DNA of 15,000 bases from Halocaridina rubra (GCA_037179515.1 JAXCGZ010004482.1:1-15000); one strand, 5' to 3'; shown: positions 1-8,165, numbered from the stretch's first letter. Made by a program: numbers and translations. Notes: generated from the sequence alone by a model not told the origin.

Positions 1-321
1 AAACTACACATTATACATACGAATATACGTGTATACATGATAGAAATTAATAAGTATACATGCTAAGTCTAAAAGTATACATTCATGCACTTACGTTACA
101 ATAAACGAAACTATATGCAAAATAACACTTACATAATGTACGTAGAAATAAACTGTCTTGAAATATATTCAAGACAAGGACCAAGTACTGAACACCAAAT
201 GATACATTTTTTGGCACAGAGATAATGTTGTTAAGACGTATAGGACTGTTTACGATTAGATAGATACTCGCTAAACCAGCTCGGATCAATATTTAAGTTA
301 ACCTCAGGTTAGGTTAGTTAC
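1..321. other. AT-rich non-coding stretch
   Basis: No gene is recognisable. The first 90 bases contain several near-copies of the word GTATACAT (around 31, 54 and 75), probably low-complexity drift. At 299-318 there is a short run of arthropod telomere-like TTAGG units (CAGGTTAGGTTAG). A 68-codon open frame on the minus strand (83-289) is an AT-rich chance frame with no recognisable domain. Confidence 0.6.
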
Positions 322-463
322 ATTACGCTAGGTAAGTGTCACTTACTGACATTATGTGAGGCAAAATGATAAAACATTCAAGATATGAAAAAATTACGCT
401 GGGTAAGTGTCACTTACTGACATTATGTGAATCGAAATGATAAAACATTCAAGATATGAAAAA
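322..463. repeat. 71-bp tandem duplication (two units)
   Basis: Unit 1 is 322-392 and unit 2 is 393-463. By eye they differ at only about 4 of 71 positions, so the duplication is fairly young or kept similar. Each unit carries the near-perfect palindrome GTAAGTGTCACTTAC, whose 7-bp arms pair exactly around a central T. No reading frame spans both units. The repeat lies directly after a TTAGG-like stretch. Confidence 0.9.
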
Positions 464-760
464 ATATAATTACTTAAATTATCAACTTAGTTAACAGGGA
501 GTGAACTGACCTAACCACAGCCAATATCGTAATACATTTCATGGGATTACCTCCCTAACTCTGGGAGATATAACCTAACCAAACCAAGCCTTGTGTAAAG
601 TCAATGAGGTTTTTTCCTACATGGGTGTATGAAAGCAGACATTTACCCCAAAATATGTAAATAAAAATAAAGGGCTCTTGAACTAATTACATAAAATATA
701 TATCATAAAACTTAAGAATAAATTACAATTAAGCATTTTAACATATGAAATATCCTACCT
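464..760. other. AT-rich non-coding stretch
   Basis: No gene or structured repeat is seen. It contains a short CCTAACC motif around 572-582 and short A/T runs. The end at 761 is set by the duplicated SINE tail. Confidence 0.5.
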
Positions 761-894
761 CTAACATTGTTAATTTATATTAATAATAATAAAAATGCAG
801 TGTCACTATTAATACCCAATCTAACACTGTTAATTTATATTAATAACAATAAAAATTATAAGTTTGCAATTCAGTGTTACTATTAATACCCAAT
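761..894 (-). repeat. Duplicated SINE tail (60-bp and 74-bp units)
   Basis: 761-820 and 821-894 are two copies of the SINE 3' tail. Both begin CTAACANTGTTAATTTATAT and end CTATTAATACCCAAT in plus-strand reading. The second unit carries about 14 extra bases near its middle. Only the unit next to the SINE body (821-894) is continuous with the element, so the outer one is a later tandem copy. Confidence 0.8.
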
Positions 895-1027
895 CGAATG
901 GGGGTGGGATCAAATAGGTTAGAGCTGGGGAATTAATGCTGGATGCCCTTTCTTACGCCCCACGGTAAGCTCGAACACGGATTTGTCACTTCCTGAGTCG
1001 AACCCTAACCACTGCACTACCGCGGTC
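761..1027 (-). mobile_element. tRNA-derived SINE, copy 1, with head and duplicated tail
   Basis: Read on the minus strand from 1027, a tRNA-like head is followed by a body shared with seven other places in the window. An A-box-like TAGTGCAGTGG begins about 9 bases in. A B-box-like GTTCGAGCTT lies about 43 bases later, the normal tRNA promoter spacing. The body contains AAGGGCATCCAGC, then CCCCAGCTCTAACC, then the palindromic CCCCATTCGATTGGG, then a TTAATAGTGACA-type tail running into AT-rich trinucleotides. This head-body-tail order is that of a RNA polymerase III SINE moved by a partner LINE. It shows substitutions and no clear target-site duplication, so it is an old copy. Confidence 0.85.
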
Positions 1028-1989
1028 AACAATAATAATTAATAGTAAAACTCCGAGCAAAATATGATAATTAATTAACTCACTAAATACGATAATTAAC
1101 ATTCCTGATTAATATTTAGTAATTACAGTTAAAAAGACGTTAATTAGTCCTGTCTACAGTATAATAATTAACGTTAAATATGCATAATGGTATGTATTGC
1201 AATATATAATAATAATAATAATAATTAAGAGTAATTAGCAGTAAGTTTTAAAGGTAATTTCGAAAAATTTACCTATGAAAAATAACAAATTTTTGTTATT
1301 AAACTGAAATTATGATAAAAAAAACGAAATTGCGAAAAATTCGAATGGGTTCCATCCGTGTCAACCGAAATCCAAATAGTTTTATCTTATTTTCACGAAT
1401 AAAAAAATTAAATTTATCATGACATATAAAAATAATCGAAGCTATACACAGAATTATGTATTACGTATCCATATTTACCTATATCATGTACTTATTCATC
1501 ACTAAAATACGTATTTCCACTTCTGAGATGCGATTCACCGTTGATCAACACTTTAAATAAACTGGCGTTTTCTGGGGTGGTTTTCTCAAGCATCATTTCT
1601 GGGGATTTTTCCCTCTAGGTATTTCCTTGTTTTTACCCAGATAATACTTATTTGTATCGTTCTTTGAAATTGCCACATAATTGCCCTTAATTATATATTT
1701 ATAGTTGTTTAATTCTATTATTTATTTAAATATATATAACTTTCATATATTGAAACTAGTATATGATTATGATATGATTATTTCGCCATAGCTTATATTC
1801 TGTTGAATTTGCTACCTATAGCTGGTAATTATAATAATAAGTAGATTAATTCCAATTAAGTCATAAATTGAATAGAACAGTGTAAATACTCAACATTTAA
1901 ATTAATATTTATATAGTTAATTCTCCGCTATTAACTTTCAAAATTACCTGCCTGAAAGTTTTTCCTCAAATCTGGTTGCTAAGACTTTT
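1028..1989. other. AT-rich non-coding stretch with short AAT microsatellite
   Basis: No gene is recognisable over about 960 bases. It contains a short (AAT)n run at about 1206-1225 and a 9-bp perfect hairpin at 1281-1300 (arms AATAACAAA and TTTGTTATT, 2-base loop). It also has many AT-only words. No frame carries a recognisable domain. Confidence 0.55.
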
Positions 1990-2180
1990 TTAAACGGACC
2001 AATCAAATACGAGATTATGGGAAGTTAACCAATCACAGTTCAGAATGAATATTGACGAATAAACGACGTCATATCTTCTTGCGTACTCGGTGAAATTTAA
2101 CCAATCACAGAAAAGAACATATATTGACCAATCAGCGACGCTGTTTTATCTTGCCAACATGGCTGACGTCAAGGCGGGGA
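1990..2180. promoter_or_regulatory. Promoter-like cluster of CCAAT boxes and CRE sites
   Basis: In under 200 bases there are four CCAAT boxes: 1999-2003, 2029-2033, 2101-2105 and 2128-2132. The last sits in GACCAATCAGCG, a good NF-Y context. A perfect cAMP-response element TGACGTCA is at 2164-2171, a one-off CGACGTCA is at 2064-2071, and a GC-box-like GGCGGGG is at 2173-2179. The CRE is preceded by ACATGGC, which resembles a YY1 site. Such clusters are typical of animal housekeeping promoters. However, 2025-2095 and 2096-2165 look like diverged tandem copies, so the CCAAT density may come from duplication. No downstream gene is visible, so promoter function is only an inference. Confidence 0.4.
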
Positions 2181-2195
2181 TTTAAATTTACCAAA

Positions 2196-2358
<163 letters not shown>

Positions 2359-2577
2359 CCGAATAAATGGCGTATACTGAGATGGTTTTAGTGCTTTAAA
2401 TATCATTATTAATAATTATGTTAAATTAAAAAAAAAAATCCGTTTTCTCTATTATGAAAATAAAAAAATGACGTCATAAAAACGTATTCTGAATCACGTG
2501 GTAATGTCGATACGTGAAGTTCCTGTTATTTATAAATATTGCATTTAAAAAGGTATTTATTATTGGTGAATAGGTAG
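2359..2577. other. AT-rich spacer with CRE and E-box motifs
   Basis: No gene is present. It holds a second perfect TGACGTCA (2469-2476) and a CACGTG E-box (2495-2500), 18 bases apart. These may belong to the same regulatory-looking zone as 1990-2180, on the far side of the microsatellite. Function is unproven. Confidence 0.4.
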
Positions 2578-2944
2578 GGCAATTGACCCTTTGAGCAGTT
2601 GCCCTAGAACGATTGCCACCTTGGGCAGTTGCCCGTAGAACAATTGCCCTTAAGGGGGGGTTACACGGTCAAACGGTTCGTCGAACGCGGTTCGACAGAA
2701 GTGCTTGAAGTGATGTTCGAACGTGTGAACGGGGTATTTGATTGTCAAACGTAGGACAGTTGCCCCTTAGGGCAAGAGACCCCTTGGACGATTGCTCCAT
2801 GAGACAATTACCCTTTTGTACAACCGCCCTCTTGTTCAATTGCCCCGAATGGCAATAGCCTCTAGGACATTTATCCTTTAGGACGATTGCTTTATAGGAC
2901 AGGTGACCCTTAAGTAGATTGTCTTTTGAGACAATTGCCCCAAT
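2578..2944. repeat. Degenerate minisatellite built on CAATTGCCC
   Basis: About 15 or more diverged copies of a roughly 16-17-bp unit, approximately GGACAATTGCCCCTTA, follow one another. Examples are CAGTTGCCC, CAATTGCCC, CGATTGCTCC and CAATTACCC. The unit core is nearly self-complementary (CAATTG). The array is broken at 2654-2734 by an unrelated CpG-rich element and then resumes. Isolated units recur at 3036-3075, 4826-4885 and 5062-5086. There is no coding signal. Confidence 0.75.
2654..2734. mobile_element. Small CpG-rich fold-back element inside the minisatellite
   Basis: An 81-bp CpG-rich block starts with a G run and GTTACACGGTCAAAC and ends with GTTCGAACGTGTGAAC. Those ends are imperfect inverted repeats of each other (GTT-ACACGGTCAAAC against GTTCACACGTTCGAAC). 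It interrupts the CAATTGCCC array and differs sharply from it in composition. A TTAA lies at its left edge (2650-2653), but no matching TTAA is seen on the right, so assignment to a TTAA-targeting superfamily is not supported. It is probably a non-autonomous DNA transposon remnant. Confidence 0.5.
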
Positions 2945-3169
2945 CTAATGTTACCTAACAAGTATGACATAATGAAAACATGATATGTTCATATCCAACC
3001 TCTTTTTCAATCATTATATAATTCGGTTTATAATCATCAAGGGGCAATTTCCGCGTATGCAAGGCTTAAGGGGCAATGGGTTTTGGGGGTCTTTTAGCTC
3101 AAAGATATCTGTTGGATTCCCTTCTTTACGTTTTGATATTTCGTAATGTGGCCCTTTTGGGACTTTATA
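2945..3169. other. Spacer with stray minisatellite units
   Basis: No gene. Two GGGGCAAT-type words at 3040-3075 resemble units of the preceding minisatellite. The rest is unremarkable. Confidence 0.4.
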
Positions 3170-3431
3170 AGTTAAATTTTTAGAATGGCACCCGTCTTAT
3201 TTTGGTGATGAAAATTGTATTCCTGCAGTGGTTTTTGATATGTATTGAATGAATATGATCTTGAAAACCGGTGAAAAATTTATGCTAACCCAACAACTAC
3301 CCTGACCTGACCTAAATTATAGTAATTTATGACAGTTTTCAAGGTCATACTCATTAAGATATGTTAAGAACCATAGGAAAGATATAATTTTCACCTCCAA
3401 TTTGGGATGGGTGCAGTTATAAAAATTTACC
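3170..3431. mobile_element. Fold-back element with about 100-bp inverted arms
   Basis: The left arm (3170-3268) and the reverse complement of the right arm (3333-3431) align over nearly their whole length at roughly three-quarters identity by eye. Shared blocks in order are TAAATTTTT, GCACCC, GTGAAAAT, a TGGTT-like word and CTTGAAAAC. They flank a loop of about 64 bases. It has no coding capacity. The structure fits a fold-back MITE. It ends 21 bases before the TA target site of the next element. No clear target-site duplication was found. Confidence 0.7.
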
Positions 3432-3694
3432 TATTTTAATTTTGATGACCAATACAGACACTCCCCAACTTACGAACGAGTTAGGTTTCAGAAGTCCGTT
3501 CATATTGTGGAATTGTTTGTAAGTTGTGTTTAGGTAGAAAAAGGTATTGTACAGTACAAGTATATGCAGTATTGTACAGTACTTGGGCAAAAAACAATTA
3601 AATACAACATAAAATAAAGTTACAGTATTGATGAATTTTAATGCAGTAATAATAATGCAATAATACAGTACAGTAATACATACATTAATATATA

Positions 3695-4479
3695 CAGTCA
3701 CCTCGCTTTTTACGCGTGTTTATACTACTCAAAATTGGAATAGCATGCCTTGAAAACTTTAGTAAAAAAATATGAAATGCGCGAGAAAAAGCAAAAAAAA
3801 AATGGTTCAGTTTAGTAACTAAGCGACCGCCTCTGAGGCAGTTTCCCACCATGCTGCCATGTGCATGTAATATTTTAAGTTTTTTTTATATTTTAATACT
3901 GTACGACAGTATTATATTCAGGCATTGCATAATGAAAACAAATTAGTTTTCTATTCTTGCTCTTGTTAATTAATTTTGGTTACCATTATTTATTTTTGCA
4001 GCTATGGGTTTGCTCTCCCACTTCCTCCTCTTCTCCTCCTTCTCCTACTGCATATGACATCTTTGTTTACATTTGCAGACAGGGGTTCATTCTCCTGCAT
4101 CCTCCTCCTCTTCTCCTACCGCATAAGTCACGTGCTCACTGCCACCACGCACGTCCCAGTATACCTGTTGCCCACCGCATAAGGGTGCTTTAATTTTTGT
4201 TACTGTACAGTATTTATTTGTAAATCTGTGTATCTTGTATACTGTTCACTATTTGTATTTTAATATAAATAACTACAAGTATTTCAGCTTTGTTATGTAC
4301 TTGTAAAATATGTTTTACTTATCTTATTTCTTTGGCATAGTGTGTTTATGGACGGTTGTGGAATGTATCTATGTCTATTATCGTTATTCCTTATGGAAAT
4401 TGACTGTTTAGATTACGCGTAATTAATATTGCACATGCATTTTGAGAACCTATCCTCGTGTTGTTTCAAGAGGTGAGTG
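3695..4479. mobile_element. Second TA-flanked DNA element nested inside the MITE
   Basis: The element begins CAGTCACCTC after TA (3693-3694). It ends GAGGTGAGTG before TA (4480-4481), so the termini are inverted repeats matching at 9 of 10 positions. Sequence left and right of it joins into one continuous match to the other MITE copies across this exact point, which supports the boundaries. TA duplication and CAGT ends suggest a pogo/Tigger-like or other Tc1/mariner-type non-autonomous element. No transposase motif is seen. It contains an imperfect repeat encoding Ser/Pro-rich peptides at 4014-4182. Confidence 0.8.
4014..4182 (+). repeat. Imperfect CTCCTCC-rich repeats with Ser/Pro codons
   Basis: Two blocks rich in TCC/CCT end in CCTACTGCAT (4044-4053) and CCTACCGCAT (4115-4124). 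A third shorter match is CCCACCGCAT (4171-4180). Read as codons, each gives a Ser/Pro-rich run ending Pro-Thr-Ala (two followed by a stop). The three lie in three different frames, so any original coding sequence has been duplicated and frameshifted. It could be a remnant of a low-complexity protein segment, for example from a parent transposase, or simply a pyrimidine-rich repeat. Confidence 0.4.
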
Positions 4480-4543
4480 TATGTAGATAATTGCTAGGTT
4501 TATGTTCGTAACTGGGTTGTTCGTAAATAGGAGAACTTTTGTA

Positions 4544-6142
4544 CTGTACTTAGGTTGGTTAGGTAAGGTTAAATTAGATTGTGTAAAGATAGGTTCAACC
4601 TACCTTTGCAAAGCATAGATATCATCTTTTCCAGAATGTTTTAAGTGTTGTATGGTGTGTATTCTAGAATTTTACAGAGACCAATACTGAGCATAGCTGG
4701 CTTGCTCCCCCAGTGTATGGATTAGGGTGTAGAAAGACGTTACACTCAGAATATGCACGGTGGTTTAGGATTTTCTCTATTGTGATATTCCTTGATGCGG
4801 TCATTTTCTAAGTCCTACATTGCCCTTTATATATGGAGTTAGGACAATTGCCCTGGAGGATGAATGCCCCTAAGAATTGCCTCAAAGCAAACCAAGCTAA
4901 ACCTAACCTTCCCTACCATAACCAAGTACTGTATGGAATAATGAATTGTTCACATTGAACTTATTTTCATTGATTATATCTTAATTATCTGATACTGAGT
5001 ATTCCATCTTAATATTATTAAAAGGCAAGTGTCTGCTTTTGCGCTAAGATTTAGAGGCTATTGCCCAAAGGGCAATTGTCCATACCCCTTTAGATATGAA
5101 ATTATGTGTGTGCCACTTTAGTATGGGGTCTACCTCGTTATCTATAGTATTTTATACCCTAACTTAACCTAACCTAATCATCATTCTGTAATGATTCATA
5201 AGAAAATAAAATGTCATTCATAATTACTGTCCATTGATGTGTAAAAGTATCATCGAATTCTCTTTCCCTATAAAAAGATGTTCTGTCAATGTACAATAGC
5301 CATAATCACCCTTACAAGGTTTGTGGCTCAGGCAAAGAAAAAATCTTTGACCCTATGAGGGAGGAAACTACAAGGAGGTATTCCCTTTCCACTTGCTCTG
5401 CCCCATTTACTTGACTTTTGCAGTACACAGGGGAACATGGAGAAGGTATTCTTGCTTTCTTTTAGGGGGAATAAAATATCTTCGTCTAATTGTTCGTCTT
5501 AAGTTGAAATAGTAATTATAATAATAAATTATTAGGTTTAGCAACTGGAGTTAGCCTTTTTACTAAGTGGGACATGGGAACACATCTCCCCCAAGTTCTC
5601 TTCTCTTGGCATACATGGTTAGGTCATGTCAGGTGAAGATGTATTTGTAGATTGATTTTGGGAGAAAAATTATGAGAATTATTTTGGTGCTATTAGAGTA
5701 TGGAGTCTGCCACCATATTCAAGACCTCCCCTAATTCAGAATGTTCTTTATGAAGAAACAAACGAAGGGACCAAACAACTTATCAAAGGATTAGGTTAGG
5801 TTAGTTTATGCGTATAAACTTAACGTAGGGTTAGGTTTGGCCAGATCAGATTAAATTAAGTTATAAATATAAGCTTTATATGAAGTAGTTGTATATAAAC
5901 AATTTTAGCATACTGTAATAGAAATTGACAGTAGATCACATGCTCTCATAGCACTAATTATGATTATGATTCTTACCCTTAACTAATTTTTTACATGAAC
6001 ACACCAATGAATTAGTATATTAATGAATGAAACTATCTAAAGTAATAATGGTAAATTGGGAAATGAAGATATTCGAACTTTTCATATATTTAACCTCTGT
6101 TTGTGTTTCATGTGATATATAAATGAGTCTGCATGTCAGGTA
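4544..6142. other. Long non-coding stretch, no gene seen
   Basis: About 1.6 kb with no recognisable gene or domain. It contains several short TTAGG/CCTAA-type stretches: 4552-4568, 4893-4906, 5160-5177 and 5791-5808, with another TTAGG word near 5830. It also has stray minisatellite units at 4826-4885 (three CAATTGCCC-like words) and 5062-5086, where TTGCCCAAAGGGCAA is a perfect inverted repeat. All frames are short. Confidence 0.5.
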
Positions 6143-6372
6143 TAGACTCTCCCCTACTTACGAACAACCAAGTTATGAACATTGCAGATATGAACAAAAC
6201 CTACCCATTATCTACTCATGTATTAATGTATGTCTTACTGTACTGTACTGTATTATGTCATTATTATTACAGTATTAAAATGCATTAATACTGTACACTT
6301 TATTTTTTACTTAAACACTACTTATGAACAGACTTCTGGAACCTAACTTGTTTGTAAGTGGAAGAGTGTCTG
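6143..6372 (-). mobile_element. TA-type MITE, copy 2 (inverted, shorter)
   Basis: This is the same family as 3455-4541 and 7659-7963 in the opposite orientation. On the minus strand it starts CAGACACTCTTCCACTTAC (6372 downward), has TTAGGTTCCAGAAGTC and the TACAGTACAGTA interior, and ends with the GTTGTTCGTAAGTAGG-type terminus near 6143. It is about 230 bp, some 70 shorter than its sisters, so part of the interior is missing. TA is present on the left (6141-6142). The right side reads CG, a mutated or lost target site. Confidence 0.82.
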
Positions 6373-6485
6373 CGCTTATCAATGATTTTTTTTGCTCTTA
6401 AGTACTTTGTTTAGTTATTATAATAGTCTGTTAATTTAGAATATACTTATGATAAACTAAGTTCTTATTCTTTCAGCTTCTCCTA
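6373..6485. other. Short spacer and 3' flank of LINE relic
   Basis: Purine-rich sequence on the minus strand just below 6486 (GGAGAAGCTGAAAGAATAAG) is probably the very short 3' untranslated end of the retrotransposon relic. The rest is AT-rich. Confidence 0.4.
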
Positions 6486-6746
6486 TTAGGGGTCCCCACA
6501 GCACATGTATAATTTCCATATCATCCTATCCCTTACATCCTCCATTACACTATGCACCCTTATATCCTCCCTCAACACATCCAAAAATTTCCTCTTTGAC
6601 CTACCTCTCCTTCTCCTACCTGGCTGTTTTATTCTTATCATCCTTCTCCCATCATACCCTTCATTCTTCTTCTGCACTTACCTAAACCATCTCAGTCTTA
6701 CCTCTCTCACCATGTCCTCAAACCTTTCCACCTGTGGAGTCCCTCT
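6486..6746 (-). pseudogene. Non-LTR retrotransposon reverse transcriptase, C-terminal relic
   Basis: Minus-strand translation gives the typical C-terminal tail of LINE reverse transcriptases. VERFEDMVREVRLRWF is followed, after a broken position, by VQKKNEGYDGRRM, then GRRRRGRSKRKFLDVLRED and a final CGDP before the stop (6486-6488). In intact relatives the block after RWF normally reads Gly-His-Val; here it is Arg-stop-Val, with TAA at 6678-6680. The basic GRRRRGR block and the acidic VLRED segment are the diagnostic parts. Only about 85 codons survive, with no YADD catalytic core, so the copy is 5'-truncated and dead. Clade assignment (RTE-like) is tentative. The open frame on the opposite strand (6505-6759) is its shadow. 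Confidence 0.85.
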
Positions 6747-6802
6747 GTTAATATTTTGAGTTGATGGTCTTTAAATGTGAGGCTATCTAGTCCATTCTTA
6801 CT

Positions 6803-6877
6803 GTTAATTAAGCTTCAACCTGTCTGTGTCCACCCCCATTTCAGTAAGAATTAATAGTGACATAAAACGGTAAAAAA
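6803..6877 (+). mobile_element. SINE fragment, copy 2 (3' body and tail only)
   Basis: It matches the shared SINE body from TTAATTAAGCTTCAACCTG through TGTCTGTGTCCACCCCCATT to the tail TTAATAGTGACATAAAA and an A-rich end. The head is absent (5' truncation). The 3' palindrome has lost its right arm (TTCAGTAAG instead of TTYGAATGGGG). It lies just upstream of the LINE relic in that relic's orientation. Confidence 0.75.
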
Positions 6878-7082
6878 ATTCTATTACACTGTAGTATGTG
6901 TTTCGTATGAACTAGATGTATTGAAGATGTGTAAATGAACAGGTATTTTTTATATTAAAACATACCTCAGTTACCAACATTGTACAAAAGTTAGTTTATT
7001 GCGAAAAATGTATCTCCGTAATGGGGAATTTGTGTGGTGAAGGTTTGATAAATGATTTTAATTTTTGTATGCATTAAAGCTG
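6878..7082. other. Short non-coding spacer
   Basis: AT-rich sequence between the SINE fragment and the inverted repeat; nothing recognisable. Confidence 0.4.
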
Positions 7083-7165
7083 AGTCAAAGTGCACAGATT
7101 CACCAGTGGTATATTAGCTTCTCTTGAATGTGTGCTTTGACTTTGCCCACTTCCTTACAGCCATT
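7083..7165. repeat. Head-to-head fragments of an inverted-repeat family
   Basis: The left arm AGTCAAAGTGCACAGATTCACC (7083-7104) is the inverse of the right arm ending GAATGTGTGCTTTGACTT (to 7142), so the segment folds into an imperfect stem. Both arms match the same block in the repeats at 7990-8165 and 8812-9186, which share GAGGTATACTAGC, TGTGTGCTTTGAC and a CACCCCCTT-type end. It is therefore a small back-to-back copy of that family. Confidence 0.6.
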
Positions 7166-7370
7166 GTATATGTATCTGATAAAACCATCTAAATTCGATG
7201 TAGCAAAGCTTGTTTAGGGTAGTCAAAATATAGATAGTTATCTAGTAATACCACAACTAGGTGAAATTAAATGTTTGAATAAATAACAGGTAAATGTAAG
7301 TAAGTCAAGTAGTAAAAGCCAATATAATACATATGATATTTTATATTTTTGATTTACATTGTAATTATAG
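7166..7370. other. Short non-coding spacer
   Basis: AT-rich; nothing recognisable. Confidence 0.4.
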
Positions 7371-7485
7371 GTCTATTGCAGTTCAGTAGAAGAGTGCACG
7401 AGTCAGGAAGCAACGTATCCAACGTTATTCCCCCAACTCCACAATACCTGTGTCCACTCCTTTTGTAATGGGGACTACTGGTAGA
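7371..7485 (+). mobile_element. Degraded SINE, copy 3
   Basis: The 3' part is convincing: CCCCCAACTCCACAATACCTGTGTCCACTCC, then TTTTGTAATGGGGACTA, in the same order and spacing as the other copies. The 5' part (GCAGTTCAGTAGAAGAGTG) resembles a decayed A-box head. The central AAGGGCATCCAGC block is reduced to a poor match (GCAACGTATCCAACG). It is the most diverged copy in the window. Confidence 0.5.
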
Positions 7486-7658
7486 ATCCCATTTGGGCTT
7501 TCTTGCACCTACCCTCTGAAGAGTAGCATAATCATCCTAGCATTGTGGTAGCAATTACATGTAGTTTATCTTCATTTAGTTGATGGCTAGTTCATTTGTA
7601 GAATAGTAAAATACTAATGCTGTTATCCTTGTCGTTGAAAATAACAAGAACTTTAATA
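7486..7658. other. Short non-coding spacer
   Basis: Nothing recognisable; it ends at the TA target site of the next MITE. Confidence 0.4.
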
Positions 7659-7963
7659 CACACACTCCCCAACTTACGACAGGCTAGGTTCCAGAAGTCT
7701 ATTCATAAGTTGTGTTAAGGTAAAAAAACTACTGACCAGTACATAAATATGCAGTACTGTACAGTATTTAGGTTTAAGACATGTAACTACTACATAAAAC
7801 ATAAAGCATACAATATTAATGAAATATAATACAGTAATAATAATGTAGCAATATGGTACGGTACAGTAACCCATACAAGAATACATGGGTATGTAATGGG
7901 TAGGTTTTTGTCTTAATCTGTGAATGTTCGCAACTCGGGTTTTTGTAAGGAGGGAAGCTTCTG
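7659..7963 (+). mobile_element. TA-type MITE, copy 3 (full length)
   Basis: It starts CACACACTCCCCAACTTACG after TA (7657-7658) and ends AGGGAAGCTTCTG (7963). The next two bases are TG, probably a mutated TA. The interior has the GCAGTACTGTACAGTAT palindromic block and the GGGTAGGTTTTTGT right subterminal block shared with the copies at 3455-4541 and 6143-6372. At 305 bp it best represents the family. The 70-codon minus-strand frame (7674-7886) resembles the frame at 3417-3701 only because both read this repeat. Confidence 0.85.
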
Positions 7964-7989
7964 TGCTCTGTAATTGAATTTTTGGATTG

Positions 7990-8165
7990 GTATGTTGGGC
8001 CTTATGACAGAAGATACCTTACCACTCACCCTGTGTCTGACCCAAGTAGGGTGTTAGTGGAGAACCATGGCAACCCTTCAACCCTAAAGATCAAGAGGAG
8101 TAATTGAGGTATACTAGCTCTTGGTTAATATGTGTGCTTTGACTCGGTCACCCCCTTTCCTAAGG
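7990..8165 (+). repeat. Inverted-repeat family, partial copy
   Basis: It aligns with the reverse complement of about 8812-9000 in several ordered blocks: AGAAGAT, TGACCCAAG, a C-rich CCTTCA/CCTTTCA word, GAGGTATACTAGC, TGTGTGCTTTGAC and CACCCCCTT. The two copies face each other about 650 bp apart. Its left part does not extend to a matching terminus. Confidence 0.6.

Larger units (their letters stand above)
3455..4541 (+). mobile_element. TA-flanked MITE, copy 1, split by a nested insertion
   Basis: The left end CAGACACTCCCCAACTTACG (3455 on) is preceded by TA (3453-3454). The right end reads CAAAAGTTCTCCTATTTACG on the minus strand and is followed by TA (4542-4543). Ends and interior match 7659-7963 and, inverted, 6143-6372. 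The interior is rich in the palindromic word GTACAGTAC. Removing the nested element and one TA leaves about 300 bp, almost the length of the copy at 7659-7963 (305 bp). TA target sites and CAG-type termini point to the Tc1/mariner/pogo group, but there is no transposase. The 94-codon minus-strand frame at 3417-3701 is only this repeat read backwards. Confidence 0.85.

Noticed and set aside
299..318. Telomere or subtelomere from TTAGG motifs
   Set aside because: Only two or three units occur at each of several scattered places; there is no long array.
2650..2660. piggyBac-type TTAA insertion
   Set aside because: TTAA is present only at the left edge of the small CpG-rich element, with no matching TTAA at the right edge.
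2578..2944. CRISPR-like regular array
   Set aside because: Units are degenerate and contiguous with no unique spacers of constant length, in a eukaryotic context; it is a minisatellite.
3417..3701. 94-codon minus-strand frame similar to that at 7674-7886
   Set aside because: The similarity suggested a conserved small protein, but both are the same non-coding MITE read backwards, and the inverted copy at 6143-6372 has no comparable frame.
6505..6759. 84-codon hydrophobic-looking plus-strand frame
   Set aside because: It is the antisense shadow of the reverse transcriptase tail on the minus strand.
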